NCBI GenBank assembly: GCA_050260015.1
Contig: JBLNBN010000033.1
Coordinates: forward strand, 1 to 24,863
DNA: 24,863 nucleotides
Direction of reading: 5' to 3'
Source of the DNA: JBLNBN01 sp050260015
GTDB lineage: Bacteria > Bacteroidota > Ignavibacteria > Kapaibacteriales > UBA2268
This document shows positions 1-7,617 of the stretch, in pieces; the first letter of the stretch is position 1; every line of letters starts with the position of its first letter. The position numbers and the translations under genes were made by a program. The notes below the pieces were generated by a model that saw only the letters and a list, made by a program, of their open reading frames with translations, was not told the DNA's origin and searched no databases.

Positions 1-2252
1 GCGTAAGGATTAAGGTTGCGCGAGCTCTGACCGAACTGGATGCCGCGACCCGAGGGCGAGGACAGGCGTATCGTCACGCCGCCGCGCGTTACCGCGCGTA
101 CCGGCGAAGGACGCCACGTAAGCGTGTTGTAGCTGTCGGTCTTCTTGTCGTAGCCGAGGCCCAATATGGTCGACGTCATGTCCCATGCGGGATAGTCTTG
201 CGTATTGGTTTCCATTAAGTAATCGGCGTCGGTAAGTTCCATCGTGACGGAGCCTTGTACGCCATAATAATAGAGGGCGCGCATAGCGGAGTCGATCGTC
301 GGGAAGTTGCGGCTGGCGCCGGCGTTTTGAGTTCCAACCGTATACGTGCCTACGAGGCCCGGTATAACTGTAAAGTTAATTTTCTTCTTGTTGTCTTCCG
401 TAACGATGTCGTCGGTAGCTTCGATATAGAGCCAACCTTCATAGTCGCCCGGTTCGTCGATCTGTATCGTCGGGAATTTCTCGGATTTCCTGTTGTAACG
501 GCCCGAAGGAAGGTCCTTTACGAGGGTCTTCACGGAGTCTTTCTTGCCGTTAGGCAGTTTCCAATAAACGAACTTCGCGTTAGCGTTGGAGATATCGCCT
601 ACGCCCTTATTGATAAAGTCGCCCTTAGGAATGAACGGACGGCCTGCAACCATACGCTCGCCTTCTGCAGGCTTAAGCATAGCGTCTGCAGCCGCCTGGA
701 TCTCGTCCTGAACCTGGAAGGTGTAGTAACCCGTTGAGCGCGGGTAGCGGTTGTTGTAGGGCTCGAAATCTTCGGCGTTCATAAGTTCGGTGGTTATGTA
801 AACCCTGTATTCGTCCGGAACGGTCGTGTTGAACGTGCCGTATTGCTTCTCGATCTTCTGCTTCGGAAGCAGAGGCTGATCCTTACCCTTCGTCGTGTCG
901 AACTTATAGTAGAATGTAGCTACGACCTGGTCCTTCGAGTTCAGGACGTAAGCGTATGTGTCAAAACGCGTAACGGGGAAGAGGCCAGTGTTCTGCAGCG
1001 TCCCGGAAACGGCCATATCGAGGCCGCGCGGGTACATCATGAAGTCCGGCGCGCCGTTGGAGCGGGGGCTGGTTACTCCGAGAACGGAAATATCGTAAGG
1101 CCAGCTCACTGTGAAGTTCTTTACGACTTCCTTAAACGGCTTATTCGGAAGGGCTACGCCGACCGTTAAGCGATACTCGCCGCCGGAGTTTTGGATAAAT
1201 GTTCCATTACCTGCCGGTGAAGCGGAACCTTGGGATTTCGTAAGCGTGATCTTAGCGGGTTGATTTCCAACTTCAATTTGAGTAGAGCCGGTTACAGGAT
1301 CGATGCCTTCGTAAATTACGTCCGTCGAGGGTAGCGGGCCTTGGATCTTGTAGGTCATCTTCGTGCCTGCGACTTGCGGAGAACCGAATTCAACCCAGGG
1401 GCGATCGAAGAAATTATTAAATGTCGCGCCGGCGATCGTCACCTGGCGGGTAGTACCGTCATAAATCTGTCCTGCGTAGAGAATGTCGCGCGGAGCTTTG
1501 GAATCGGGGAAGGTATTCTTAACGGAAAGCGCGAAGCTAAGGATATAGTCTTCAGTCTCGCCGTAGTCGTATGCGTAATAAGTGGGGTTACCATAAGTAT
1601 CCCAATAACCGTTGTGGCAAGCATTCGTAGGCGGATAGTAAGGCGCATACGGATAATAGTAGGAAGCGCAAACGCGCATGCGGGTCTTGCCGATTGGCTG
1701 ATTGTCGGGAATGGTTATATTATAGGAATAGTTCCAGTCCTGGCAAGCGGCTGCCATAACGCGCCATGAAGGAATAGCATTCGGGCCGGTCGGGTCGTTT
1801 ACCCACTCGCCCGGATCGGCGAAGTCGCCGTCCATGTTCCAGTCGATAAAGATACGCATCGTATAGTACGTCGTATAGCAGTAAATCGAACCGCCATAAC
1901 CGTATGAATGCAGACGCGTCGTGATGTCGAATTTGTACGTCGTGCCAAGCATTACTTCAGCTTCTACGCCCGGTTGCGGGGGCTCGTAGCAGTTAAGAAG
2001 GTAGTCGGCGCTCGAAACGTCGAGCTTCGTCTCGTCGGCGTTCCAAATCTTAACGCGCTTAATAGTCGCGTTGTAGTATGAGTCGTATCCAAGCGACTTA
2101 AGGTAGCTTGGATAGCAATAGTAATAACCCATACCCGGCCAGTTCATTGGATTACAGTAATTCGTCGGCTGCGCGATCGCGCCGCTTGACGAAAAACCGA
2201 TTATTAGAATCGCCCATGCAATAAGGCTTCTAATAAGTCTGTAAGTCTTCAT
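1..2252 (-). CDS. Large exported GEVES-domain adhesin-like protein, N-terminal 750 residues (partial)
   Basis: I translated the minus strand from the ATG at 2252; it stays open to the window edge, so the C-terminus is missing. Residues 1-27 are a signal peptide (basic start, hydrophobic core, cut after AIAQ). Residues about 100-240 look like a GEVES domain: RIFIDWNMDGDF, a GKTRMRV strand, then YGETEDYIL. A CARDB/APHP-like beta-sandwich region follows around 380-530. From about residue 636 the motif GTYTVG...NFPTIDSAMRAL resembles the start of right-handed beta-helix regions in Bacteroidota surface proteins. The first 225 residues are very rich in Tyr and Cys. Family knowledge suggests a large surface or released adhesin exported by T9SS, but the sorting tail would lie outside the window. 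GGAG lies about 10 nt before the ATG; no TAnnTTTG promoter was found upstream. Exact function is unknown. Confidence 0.85.
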   Translation of the reverse strand, partial: MKTYRLIRSLIAWAILIIGFSSSGAIAQPTNYCNPMNWPGMGYYYCYPSYLKSLGYDSYYNATIKRVKIWNADETKLDVSSADYLLNCYEPPQPGVEAEVMLGTTYKFDITTRLHSYGYGGSIYCYTTYYTMRIFIDWNMDGDFADPGEWVNDPTGPNAIPSWRVMAAACQDWNYSYNITIPDNQPIGKTRMRVCASYYYPYAPYYPPTNACHNGYWDTYGNPTYYAYDYGETEDYILSFALSVKNTFPDSKAPRDILYAGQIYDGTTRQVTIAGATFNNFFDRPWVEFGSPQVAGTKMTYKIQGPLPSTDVIYEGIDPVTGSTQIEVGNQPAKITLTKSQGSASPAGNGTFIQNSGGEYRLTVGVALPNKPFKEVVKNFTVSWPYDISVLGVTSPRSNGAPDFMMYPRGLDMAVSGTLQNTGLFPVTRFDTYAYVLNSKDQVVATFYYKFDTTKGKDQPLLPKQKIEKQYGTFNTTVPDEYRVYITTELMNAEDFEPYNNRYPRSTGYYTFQVQDEIQAAADAMLKPAEGERMVAGRPFIPKGDFINKGVGDISNANAKFVYWKLPNGKKDSVKTLVKDLPSGRYNRKSEKFPTIQIDEPGDYEGWLYIEATDDIVTEDNKKKINFTVIPGLVGTYTVGTQNAGASRNFPTIDSAMRALYYYGVQGSVTMELTDADYLMETNTQDYPAWDMTSTILGLGYDKKTDSYNTLTWRPSPVRAVTRGGVTIRLSSPSGRGIQFGQSSRNLNPY

Positions 2253-2695
2253 CTCAAAAACTCCGTTTATTAAAAAGTGTCGTGTATTGTACTACAGTCT
2301 AGTCAGTAAAACACAAAATTGCTTAAAATGTTACAAATACGCAAAAAAAATTATGCTATCGATTAAATATTTTTATGAATATACCTGTAACCCACTGAAA
2401 TAAAAGATTATATAATATTTAAGCGCACTCGGAAATAGTATGAATTTTAATAGTTATACAGCAGCAAGAGAAGAATTTTTTCGTCCTTCTCTTTTTTGCG
2501 CTTTATAGAACGACTTAGCGACTATTGAGAAGAAAGTTACGCGCGCAAGGAATGGGTTTAGCTTTGCTTGCGGATTTGTAGTAATATTGTATGCGACAGC
2601 CAAGAAAGTTCCCTGCCGGTTGTTAATTTAAATTTTTTATACGTCTTAAAATTCTTTATTTTAAAGTCGAAGAAACAATACAAAGTAGACAAGCA
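2253..2695. other. Non-coding spacer, 443 bp, AT-rich
   Basis: This spacer separates two divergently transcribed genes. I see no convincing ORF, tRNA or repeat. It contains one terminator-like hairpin at 2466-2497 pointing rightwards, with no gene upstream of it on that strand. Several near-matches to TAnnTTTG occur ahead of the aspartokinase gene (for example TAATATTG), but none is exact. Confidence 0.6.
2466..2497 (+). terminator. Orphan terminator-like hairpin
   Basis: AAGAGAAG (2466-2473) pairs perfectly with CTTCTCTT (2486-2493) over a 12-nt loop and runs into six T. It points rightwards although no rightward gene precedes it within the spacer. Confidence 0.45.
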
Positions 2696-4003
2696 ATGAA
2701 AGCTCTAAAATTTGGGGGAAGCGTGCTCAGGAGGGCCCTGGGTTTTGAAGGATTGAGGTCGGCTCTTGCGTTAAGCAAAGAAACTTCTTGCGTAATTATC
2801 GTTTCTGCGCTCGGGAAGACTAGCCGAAGGATAGAGGCCGCCGCAAGGCTTGCCGAGGCGGGCAAGCTCGACGAAGCGAAATCCTCCGTTTCGGCAATTC
2901 TCTACGAGCACGAAGCGCTCGCCGCCGAAGCGATTACTTTTGGAGATACGCTGGAGGACGTTAAGCTCGAGCTGCGCGAACGCTGTAAAAAGCTCGAAAG
3001 GATCCTCGAATCGATCGCCATCGTCAACCAGCTAACGCCGCGCACAAGGGACTTAGCGCTTAGCTACGGCGAACGGCTGTCGCTTGCGATCGTAGCGGGA
3101 TACTTGAGCGAATTGAAGAGCGACTTCCTGCAATTCGACGCCACCGAGATCATCAGGACCGATTCCAATTTCGGCGCAGCTTCGCCGGACTACGAGGCGA
3201 CGCTTGAAAACGTCCGGGCGAAGATGCTCCCCGCTTTTGAAAAGTGCAATCTAGCTTTGATCCAGGGTTTTATAGGCGCGGACGCCCAGGGCGAAGTTAC
3301 GACGATGGGGCTTGAGAGCTCGAACCTAACCGCGGCGCTTTTGGCGGATTGCCTCGAAGCGGACGAAATTAGAATTTTTACGGACGTAGCCGGCATTCGT
3401 TCGGCGGATCCGAAGCTCGTCTCGAGAACTAAATCCATTGAATTTATGGATTACGATTCCGCTTACGTGGCCGCGCTCAGCGGATTAAAGCTCATTTATC
3501 CTAAGATGATCGATTACGCGCGGCGTAAAAACATTCGCGTAACCTTCCTGAACGGCGAAAGCGAGGATGCAGAACAAACCGTTATTAATAGGTTCGATAG
3601 AATCATTTTACATCCTATTATTATTACTACTCCCGGCGTAACGGTTTTCGATTTCAAAAGAAACGCGCTACCGGCAGAGACGCTTTGCTCCGCGACCGAA
3701 AACGCGGACTTCTCAATTTCAATACAAGCCGATAAAGCGAGGATAATATCCAAAAATCCGTTGTTTAGTCCTGAACAAGCGTTTAACGGCCTGGAATATA
3801 CATCTAAAAAGATGGACCTGGTAAAAATAATATTCCTTCGCCACGATAGGATGATTTACCTAACGGATAATTTTAAATCGGCCCTCGGATATGTCCGGCC
3901 GGAGTACATTGAATTCGATAAGTTAAACGGCAGCGTCTCAATCCTCGTCGAGCCAAACGACATTGAACTGATAATTAAAGATTTGCATAAGGCGGTAATT
4001 TAA
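2696..4003 (+). CDS. Aspartate kinase, divergent form
   Basis: This 435-residue protein should phosphorylate L-aspartate with ATP, the first step toward lysine, threonine and methionine. The amino-acid-kinase fold is visible: KFGG at residues 5-8, SYGERLS near 123-129, TDSNFG near 155-160, and TDVAGIRSADPKLV near 229-242. About 120 residues follow FLNG and are likely the ACT regulatory region. The usual GRGGSD substrate loop is replaced by GLESSN (205-210), and the usual GAKVLHP is GLKLIYP, so it is far from the LysC/ThrA core. Length fits monofunctional enzymes (about 400-460). No Shine-Dalgarno is visible before the ATG. No other lysine or threonine gene is nearby. The stop overlaps that of the convergent glycosyltransferase. 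Another amino-acid kinase is possible but less likely. Confidence 0.82.
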   Translation: MKALKFGGSVLRRALGFEGLRSALALSKETSCVIIVSALGKTSRRIEAAARLAEAGKLDEAKSSVSAILYEHEALAAEAITFGDTLEDVKLELRERCKKLERILESIAIVNQLTPRTRDLALSYGERLSLAIVAGYLSELKSDFLQFDATEIIRTDSNFGAASPDYEATLENVRAKMLPAFEKCNLALIQGFIGADAQGEVTTMGLESSNLTAALLADCLEADEIRIFTDVAGIRSADPKLVSRTKSIEFMDYDSAYVAALSGLKLIYPKMIDYARRKNIRVTFLNGESEDAEQTVINRFDRIILHPIIITTPGVTVFDFKRNALPAETLCSATENADFSISIQADKARIISKNPLFSPEQAFNGLEYTSKKMDLVKIIFLRHDRMIYLTDNFKSALGYVRPEYIEFDKLNGSVSILVEPNDIELIIKDLHKAVI

Positions 4004-5127
4004 CCGAGAAGGAAATCGTAAAAATCTTCTACCTTCCTGGCATGTATCCTAATATCGAAATTCTCGAGAGCGCGACGCCTACCGGCTTGGCCCATTTTGC
4101 GGCGCAATTCCGGATCGTCCATTAGTCGCTTAATTGCCGCGGCGAGCTCTTTCGGTGATTTTTCAGGAACGAGCAAGCCCGACTCCGGGGTAACCGCTTC
4201 ATTAACGCCGCTTGTGTCGCTGCCGATGCCGGGTATGCCGCAAGCGAGAGCTTCGCACAGCGCGCGCGGCATGCCCTCGTTGCCCTCGTGCGACGGGAGA
4301 GCGAGCGCGTCCGCAGCGGCCATCCACTCGTGCGCGTTAGTTTGCCTACCGGCGATCAGCGTTTCAGGCGATATCCCCTTCCCCTTGATAAATTCTTTAA
4401 AAGCGACGAGCTTTTCTTCCGACGGCGCCTTTCCAACGAAGACGGTATAGGGAACTTCTTCCCCGTTTTGCTTTAGTATGGAAACGGCCTCCGCTATGTC
4501 GTATATCCCCTTCCCGTCCTTTAAAACTCCCGCGAAAAGAAGGATAAATTTATCTGCCGGGAGGCGAAGCTTCTCCCGCAACGATTGCTTGTTCTCAACG
4601 GGCTTGAAAACGTCGATGTCCGCGCCGTTGTAGATAGTCCTGTATTTAGCCGGAAAGGGCTCCTTGAAGAATCTCCTGCCCGCCGCGTCCGATACGCCAA
4701 TAATGCCGTCAGGCAGGCGCCAGTAGAGCTTATCCTTGGCGGCGCGACCGGTCCAGCGCACATGCCAGACGAGCTTAACCCCCGTTCCCCTTACTGCCAG
4801 CCACGATAGAAATGTATCGCTCGGATAATCGGGATGCACAATCCCAATGTTATTCCCGCGGATAATCTGCTTCAGCAATGGAGTAATTTTAAAGGATTTA
4901 AATAAATTCTTGGGCTTAAGCGAGACGAACGGCACAAAAAACGTTCGGCAGCCTATGGACTCCAATTTCTCCGAGAGTTCGCCCGGCCTTGGACAGACGG
5001 CGAACGGAGTAAATTTATCGCGATCCAAATGCTCGATTAAATGCGTCATCGAGCGTTGCCCGCCCATCGAAAGGTCGGAAAAGTGGCTTACGTAGAGTAC
5101 GTTTATTTTTTCTCGCTTTTTTATCAT
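4000..5127 (-). CDS. Glycosyltransferase family 4
   Basis: This 375-residue GT-B enzyme probably transfers a sugar from a nucleotide-sugar donor during lipopolysaccharide, capsule or exopolysaccharide synthesis; donor and acceptor cannot be told. An N-terminal Rossmann half begins INVLYVSHF and has SMGGQRSM near residues 20-27. YNGAD near 166 leads into the C-terminal half (FAGVLKDGKG), and the GT4 signature EGMPRALCE (EX7E) is at 284-292. The frame extends to a TTG at 5178, but that lies inside the metG terminator hairpin, so I chose the ATG at 5127. A promoter -7 element (TATTTTTG, 5131-5138) ends only three bases before this ATG, with no room for a ribosome-binding site: a candidate leaderless mRNA. 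It overlaps the aspartokinase stop by four bases. Confidence 0.88.
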   Translation of the reverse strand: MIKKREKINVLYVSHFSDLSMGGQRSMTHLIEHLDRDKFTPFAVCPRPGELSEKLESIGCRTFFVPFVSLKPKNLFKSFKITPLLKQIIRGNNIGIVHPDYPSDTFLSWLAVRGTGVKLVWHVRWTGRAAKDKLYWRLPDGIIGVSDAAGRRFFKEPFPAKYRTIYNGADIDVFKPVENKQSLREKLRLPADKFILLFAGVLKDGKGIYDIAEAVSILKQNGEEVPYTVFVGKAPSEEKLVAFKEFIKGKGISPETLIAGRQTNAHEWMAAADALALPSHEGNEGMPRALCEALACGIPGIGSDTSGVNEAVTPESGLLVPEKSPKELAAAIKRLMDDPELRRKMGQAGRRRALENFDIRIHARKVEDFYDFLLG

Positions 5128-5130
5128 ATT

Positions 5131-5138
5131 CAAAAATA
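5131..5138 (-). promoter_or_regulatory. Bacteroidota-type -7 element of the GT4 gene
   Basis: Reading leftwards this is ACCG-TATTTTTG, matching TAnnTTTG, and the same 12 bases precede metG. The 19-nt spacer is preceded by TTTT rather than TTTG. Confidence 0.55.
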
Positions 5139-5155
5139 CGGTATAATGACGATTC

Positions 5156-5190
5156 TTAAAAAGAAAAGCCGCGCGCAAAGGCCCGCGGCT
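5156..5190 (-). terminator. Terminator of metG
   Basis: On the minus strand AGCCGCG (5190-5184) pairs with CGCGGCT (5173-5167) over a 10-nt loop, then TTTTCTTTTT. It starts about 26 bases past the metG stop and separates metG from the glycosyltransferase gene. Confidence 0.8.
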
Positions 5191-5216
5191 CTCTTAGTTA
5201 TGCGATACTAACGAAA

Positions 5217-7406
5217 TTATCTTACTTCCGCGCCCGCGCCTACGGAATCGTCCGATGGGGCTACGAAGCATAGCTTGCCATCCTGCGTCGAAGCGGCGAG
5301 CATCATCCCCTGCGACATCTCGCCCATAAGCTTAGCTGGCGCGAGGTTCGCGACGACTACGATAGTCTTCCCGACAAGGTCCTCCGGCTTGTAGTATTTT
5401 GCCACGCCTGCAAGGATCTGGCGCTTTTCCCCGCCTACGTCGACCTGCAGTTTGAGCAGCTTATCGGATTTCTTTACGGGTTCGCATTCCAGCACCTTAG
5501 CCGTGCGGAGCTTCACCTTCATAAAGTCGTCGATGGTTATCAATTCTTCCTTCTTTGGCTCCGTACCGGAGTTCGCGCCAAGCTTTGCTATTTGCGCCGC
5601 TATAACGTCGTCCTCGATTTTGGAGAATATGATCTCGGGGGCGTTTATGCTCGAGCCTTCTTCTATAGTAGGATACATACCGAGCGTCCAGTAGTCTTTC
5701 CCGGCCCTTGCGCCGTTTGATTCGCCCGCGATCGGCTCAAGGTCGAATATAGCGCGTATCTTCTTTGCGGCGAACGGCGTGACGGGCGCGAAGTAAATCG
5801 CGAGCGAATTAACGACGTTGCAGCAAGCGTAAAGCGTCTTGCGGCACTCCTCCTCGTCCGCCTTTATGGATTTCCATGGCGCCTCGTCGTTGAAGTACTT
5901 ATTAGCCGCGCGTGCTATGTTCATAGTTTCAAGTATCGCGTCGCGGAATTTATACTTTCCGTAGAGTTCTTTCGCCAGGGTCGCGCCGCGCCATAACGAC
6001 CAGATCAATTGCAAGTCGTTGGCGGAATATTTAGAAAATCTCTCCGGGAGCTCTCCCATATCATTAATATATTTTTTGACGTCGCTTTCGAAAAGCTCGA
6101 CGAGAGCTTTCCAATCCCCGGGCAAGCTCTTGTATTTATCCGGCAGCAAGGGAACTTTCCCGTCGAAATTCTTATGGGCGAATTGGAGCGAACGGTTCAC
6201 GAGATTGCCAAAAATCGCGGCCAATTCGTTATTATTGCGCGCCTGGAATTCCTTCCATGCGAAGTCCGAATCGCGCGTCTCCGGGAAGCTCATAGCCAAT
6301 GAATAGCGGAGCGCGTCCACGTGCCTCTCCTCGGGGAAATCATTTAGGAAATCCCTAAGATCGATCGACCAGTTGCGGGACTTGGAGAACTTTTGACCTT
6401 CAAGATTAAGGAATTCGTTCGCAGGCACGTTTTCCGGCATATTAAATCCGCCCTTCGCCTTAAGTAGAGCCGGGAAAATCAACGTATGGAAAACGATATT
6501 GTCCTTGCCGATAAATGCGATATAGCGCGAACCCTCGTCCTGCCACCATTTCTTCCAGTCTTCTTCCGCGCCGCGCTCTTTCGCCCAGATCTTTGTCGCT
6601 GAGATATATCCCAAAACCGCTTCAAACCAGACATACAGAGCCTTGCCGTTCGTTTTTTCCTTATCCAAGCCTTCAATCCCGTCAATTTGCACTCCCCACG
6701 ACAGGTCGCGAGTGATAGCGCGATCTGTAAGGCCCGCTTTCAGCCAGCTGCGGGATTGCTGTAAGACGTTTTCCTTCCAATCGCCGGAGTGGCTTTCAAT
6801 AAATTTCTCAAGGAATTCCTGGAATTTACCGAATTGCATATACCAATGCGTTGTTTTCTTTACTATTGGAGTGTTGCCCGTAACTACGCTTTTTGGATTC
6901 TTTAGCTCTAATTGATTATAGTATGCGCCGCACTTATCGCACTGATCGCCGCGAGCGCTATCGTAACCGCAATTCGGGCAAACGCCCTCGACGTAGCGGT
7001 CCGGCAGGAACATATTTGCCGTGGGATCGTAGAACTGCTCTTCTTCGCGCTCGACTAAGAACCCCTTTTTCAATAGATCGGCGAAAAACTCGCGCGCGGT
7101 CTCGTGGTGCTCGGGCAGCGAAGTGCGAGAATATATGTCGAAGGACATCCCGAATTTCACAAAGGCCTCGCGGTTTGCCTCATGGTATTTATCTATTATA
7201 TCTTTAGGAGTTACTTTTTCTTTTTCGGCGGAAATCGTTATCGCCACTCCATGCTCGTCCGAGCCGCAAACGTAAAGCGTTTCGACGCCGGCCAGCCTGA
7301 TGTGGCGCGCGTAAATGTCCGCCGGCAGGTATGCGCCCGCGGCATGCCCCAAATGAAGGTGTCCGTTGGCGTAGGGTAGAGCCGAAGTTATTAGCGTTCT
7401 CTTCAT
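5217..7406 (-). CDS. metG: Methionine--tRNA ligase
   Basis: This 729-residue class I synthetase charges tRNA-Met, including the initiator tRNA, in the cytoplasm. The HIGH motif appears as HLGH (18-21) within HLHLGH and the KMSKS motif as KFSKS (339-343). A zinc knuckle in the connective insertion has four cysteines at 143, 146, 156 and 159. An anticodon-binding helical region follows. Residues about 625-729 form a C-terminal OB-fold tRNA-binding domain of the Trbp111/EMAP type, with DFMKVKLRTAKV and SQGMMLAAS, the extension that lets many bacterial MetRS dimerise. Length is normal for this longer form. A promoter match lies 34 bases upstream of the start, and its own terminator follows. No SAM riboswitch or T-box fits in the short leader. 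Confidence 0.97.
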   Translation of the reverse strand: MKRTLITSALPYANGHLHLGHAAGAYLPADIYARHIRLAGVETLYVCGSDEHGVAITISAEKEKVTPKDIIDKYHEANREAFVKFGMSFDIYSRTSLPEHHETAREFFADLLKKGFLVEREEEQFYDPTANMFLPDRYVEGVCPNCGYDSARGDQCDKCGAYYNQLELKNPKSVVTGNTPIVKKTTHWYMQFGKFQEFLEKFIESHSGDWKENVLQQSRSWLKAGLTDRAITRDLSWGVQIDGIEGLDKEKTNGKALYVWFEAVLGYISATKIWAKERGAEEDWKKWWQDEGSRYIAFIGKDNIVFHTLIFPALLKAKGGFNMPENVPANEFLNLEGQKFSKSRNWSIDLRDFLNDFPEERHVDALRYSLAMSFPETRDSDFAWKEFQARNNNELAAIFGNLVNRSLQFAHKNFDGKVPLLPDKYKSLPGDWKALVELFESDVKKYINDMGELPERFSKYSANDLQLIWSLWRGATLAKELYGKYKFRDAILETMNIARAANKYFNDEAPWKSIKADEEECRKTLYACCNVVNSLAIYFAPVTPFAAKKIRAIFDLEPIAGESNGARAGKDYWTLGMYPTIEEGSSINAPEIIFSKIEDDVIAAQIAKLGANSGTEPKKEELITIDDFMKVKLRTAKVLECEPVKKSDKLLKLQVDVGGEKRQILAGVAKYYKPEDLVGKTIVVVANLAPAKLMGEMSQGMMLAASTQDGKLCFVAPSDDSVGAGAEVR

Positions 7407-7440
7407 TAATTATTTCCCTAAATGACTTATTGCGAAACTG

Positions 7441-7448
7441 CAAAAATA
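7441..7448 (-). promoter_or_regulatory. Bacteroidota-type -7 element of metG
   Basis: TATTTTTG on the minus strand, preceded by ACCG as at the GT4 gene, with TTCG (near TTTG) after a 19-nt spacer. Confidence 0.6.
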
Positions 7449-7591
7449 CGGTAAAATAAAGTAAATACGAAAAAATGCTATCAAAACATTGGCATGAAAT
7501 ATGTATTATACCAAAACAACTAAATCAATTAAAAACATAAGACAAAATGACGCAATTAAATACATTATTGTCATAAATCAAATATCAGAAG

Positions 7592-7599
7592 TAAATTTG
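7592..7599 (+). promoter_or_regulatory. Promoter of dnaK
   Basis: TAAATTTG fits TAnnTTTG, with TTG at 7568-7570 (21-nt spacer). The predicted leader is about 15 nt and carries AAAGGAG. The 10-base sequence TTGTCATAAA is repeated at 7568-7577 and 7597-7606, overlapping both promoter elements. Confidence 0.55.
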
Positions 7600-7617
7600 T
7601 CATAAAGGAGAACTAAA

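Noticed and set aside
255..1769. Three plus-strand open frames of 108-160 codons
   Set aside because: They lie antisense to the exported GEVES protein, which has a signal peptide, recognisable domains and an unbroken frame of 750 codons. The antisense frames encode nothing recognisable.
5128..5178. N-terminal extension of the GT4 protein from a TTG
   Set aside because: The codon lies in the metG terminator hairpin and upstream of the gene's own promoter element.
7407..7617. SAM riboswitch or T-box before metG, or CIRCE operator before dnaK
   Set aside because: The metG leader is only about 34 bases, and no TTAGCACTC inverted repeat is present.
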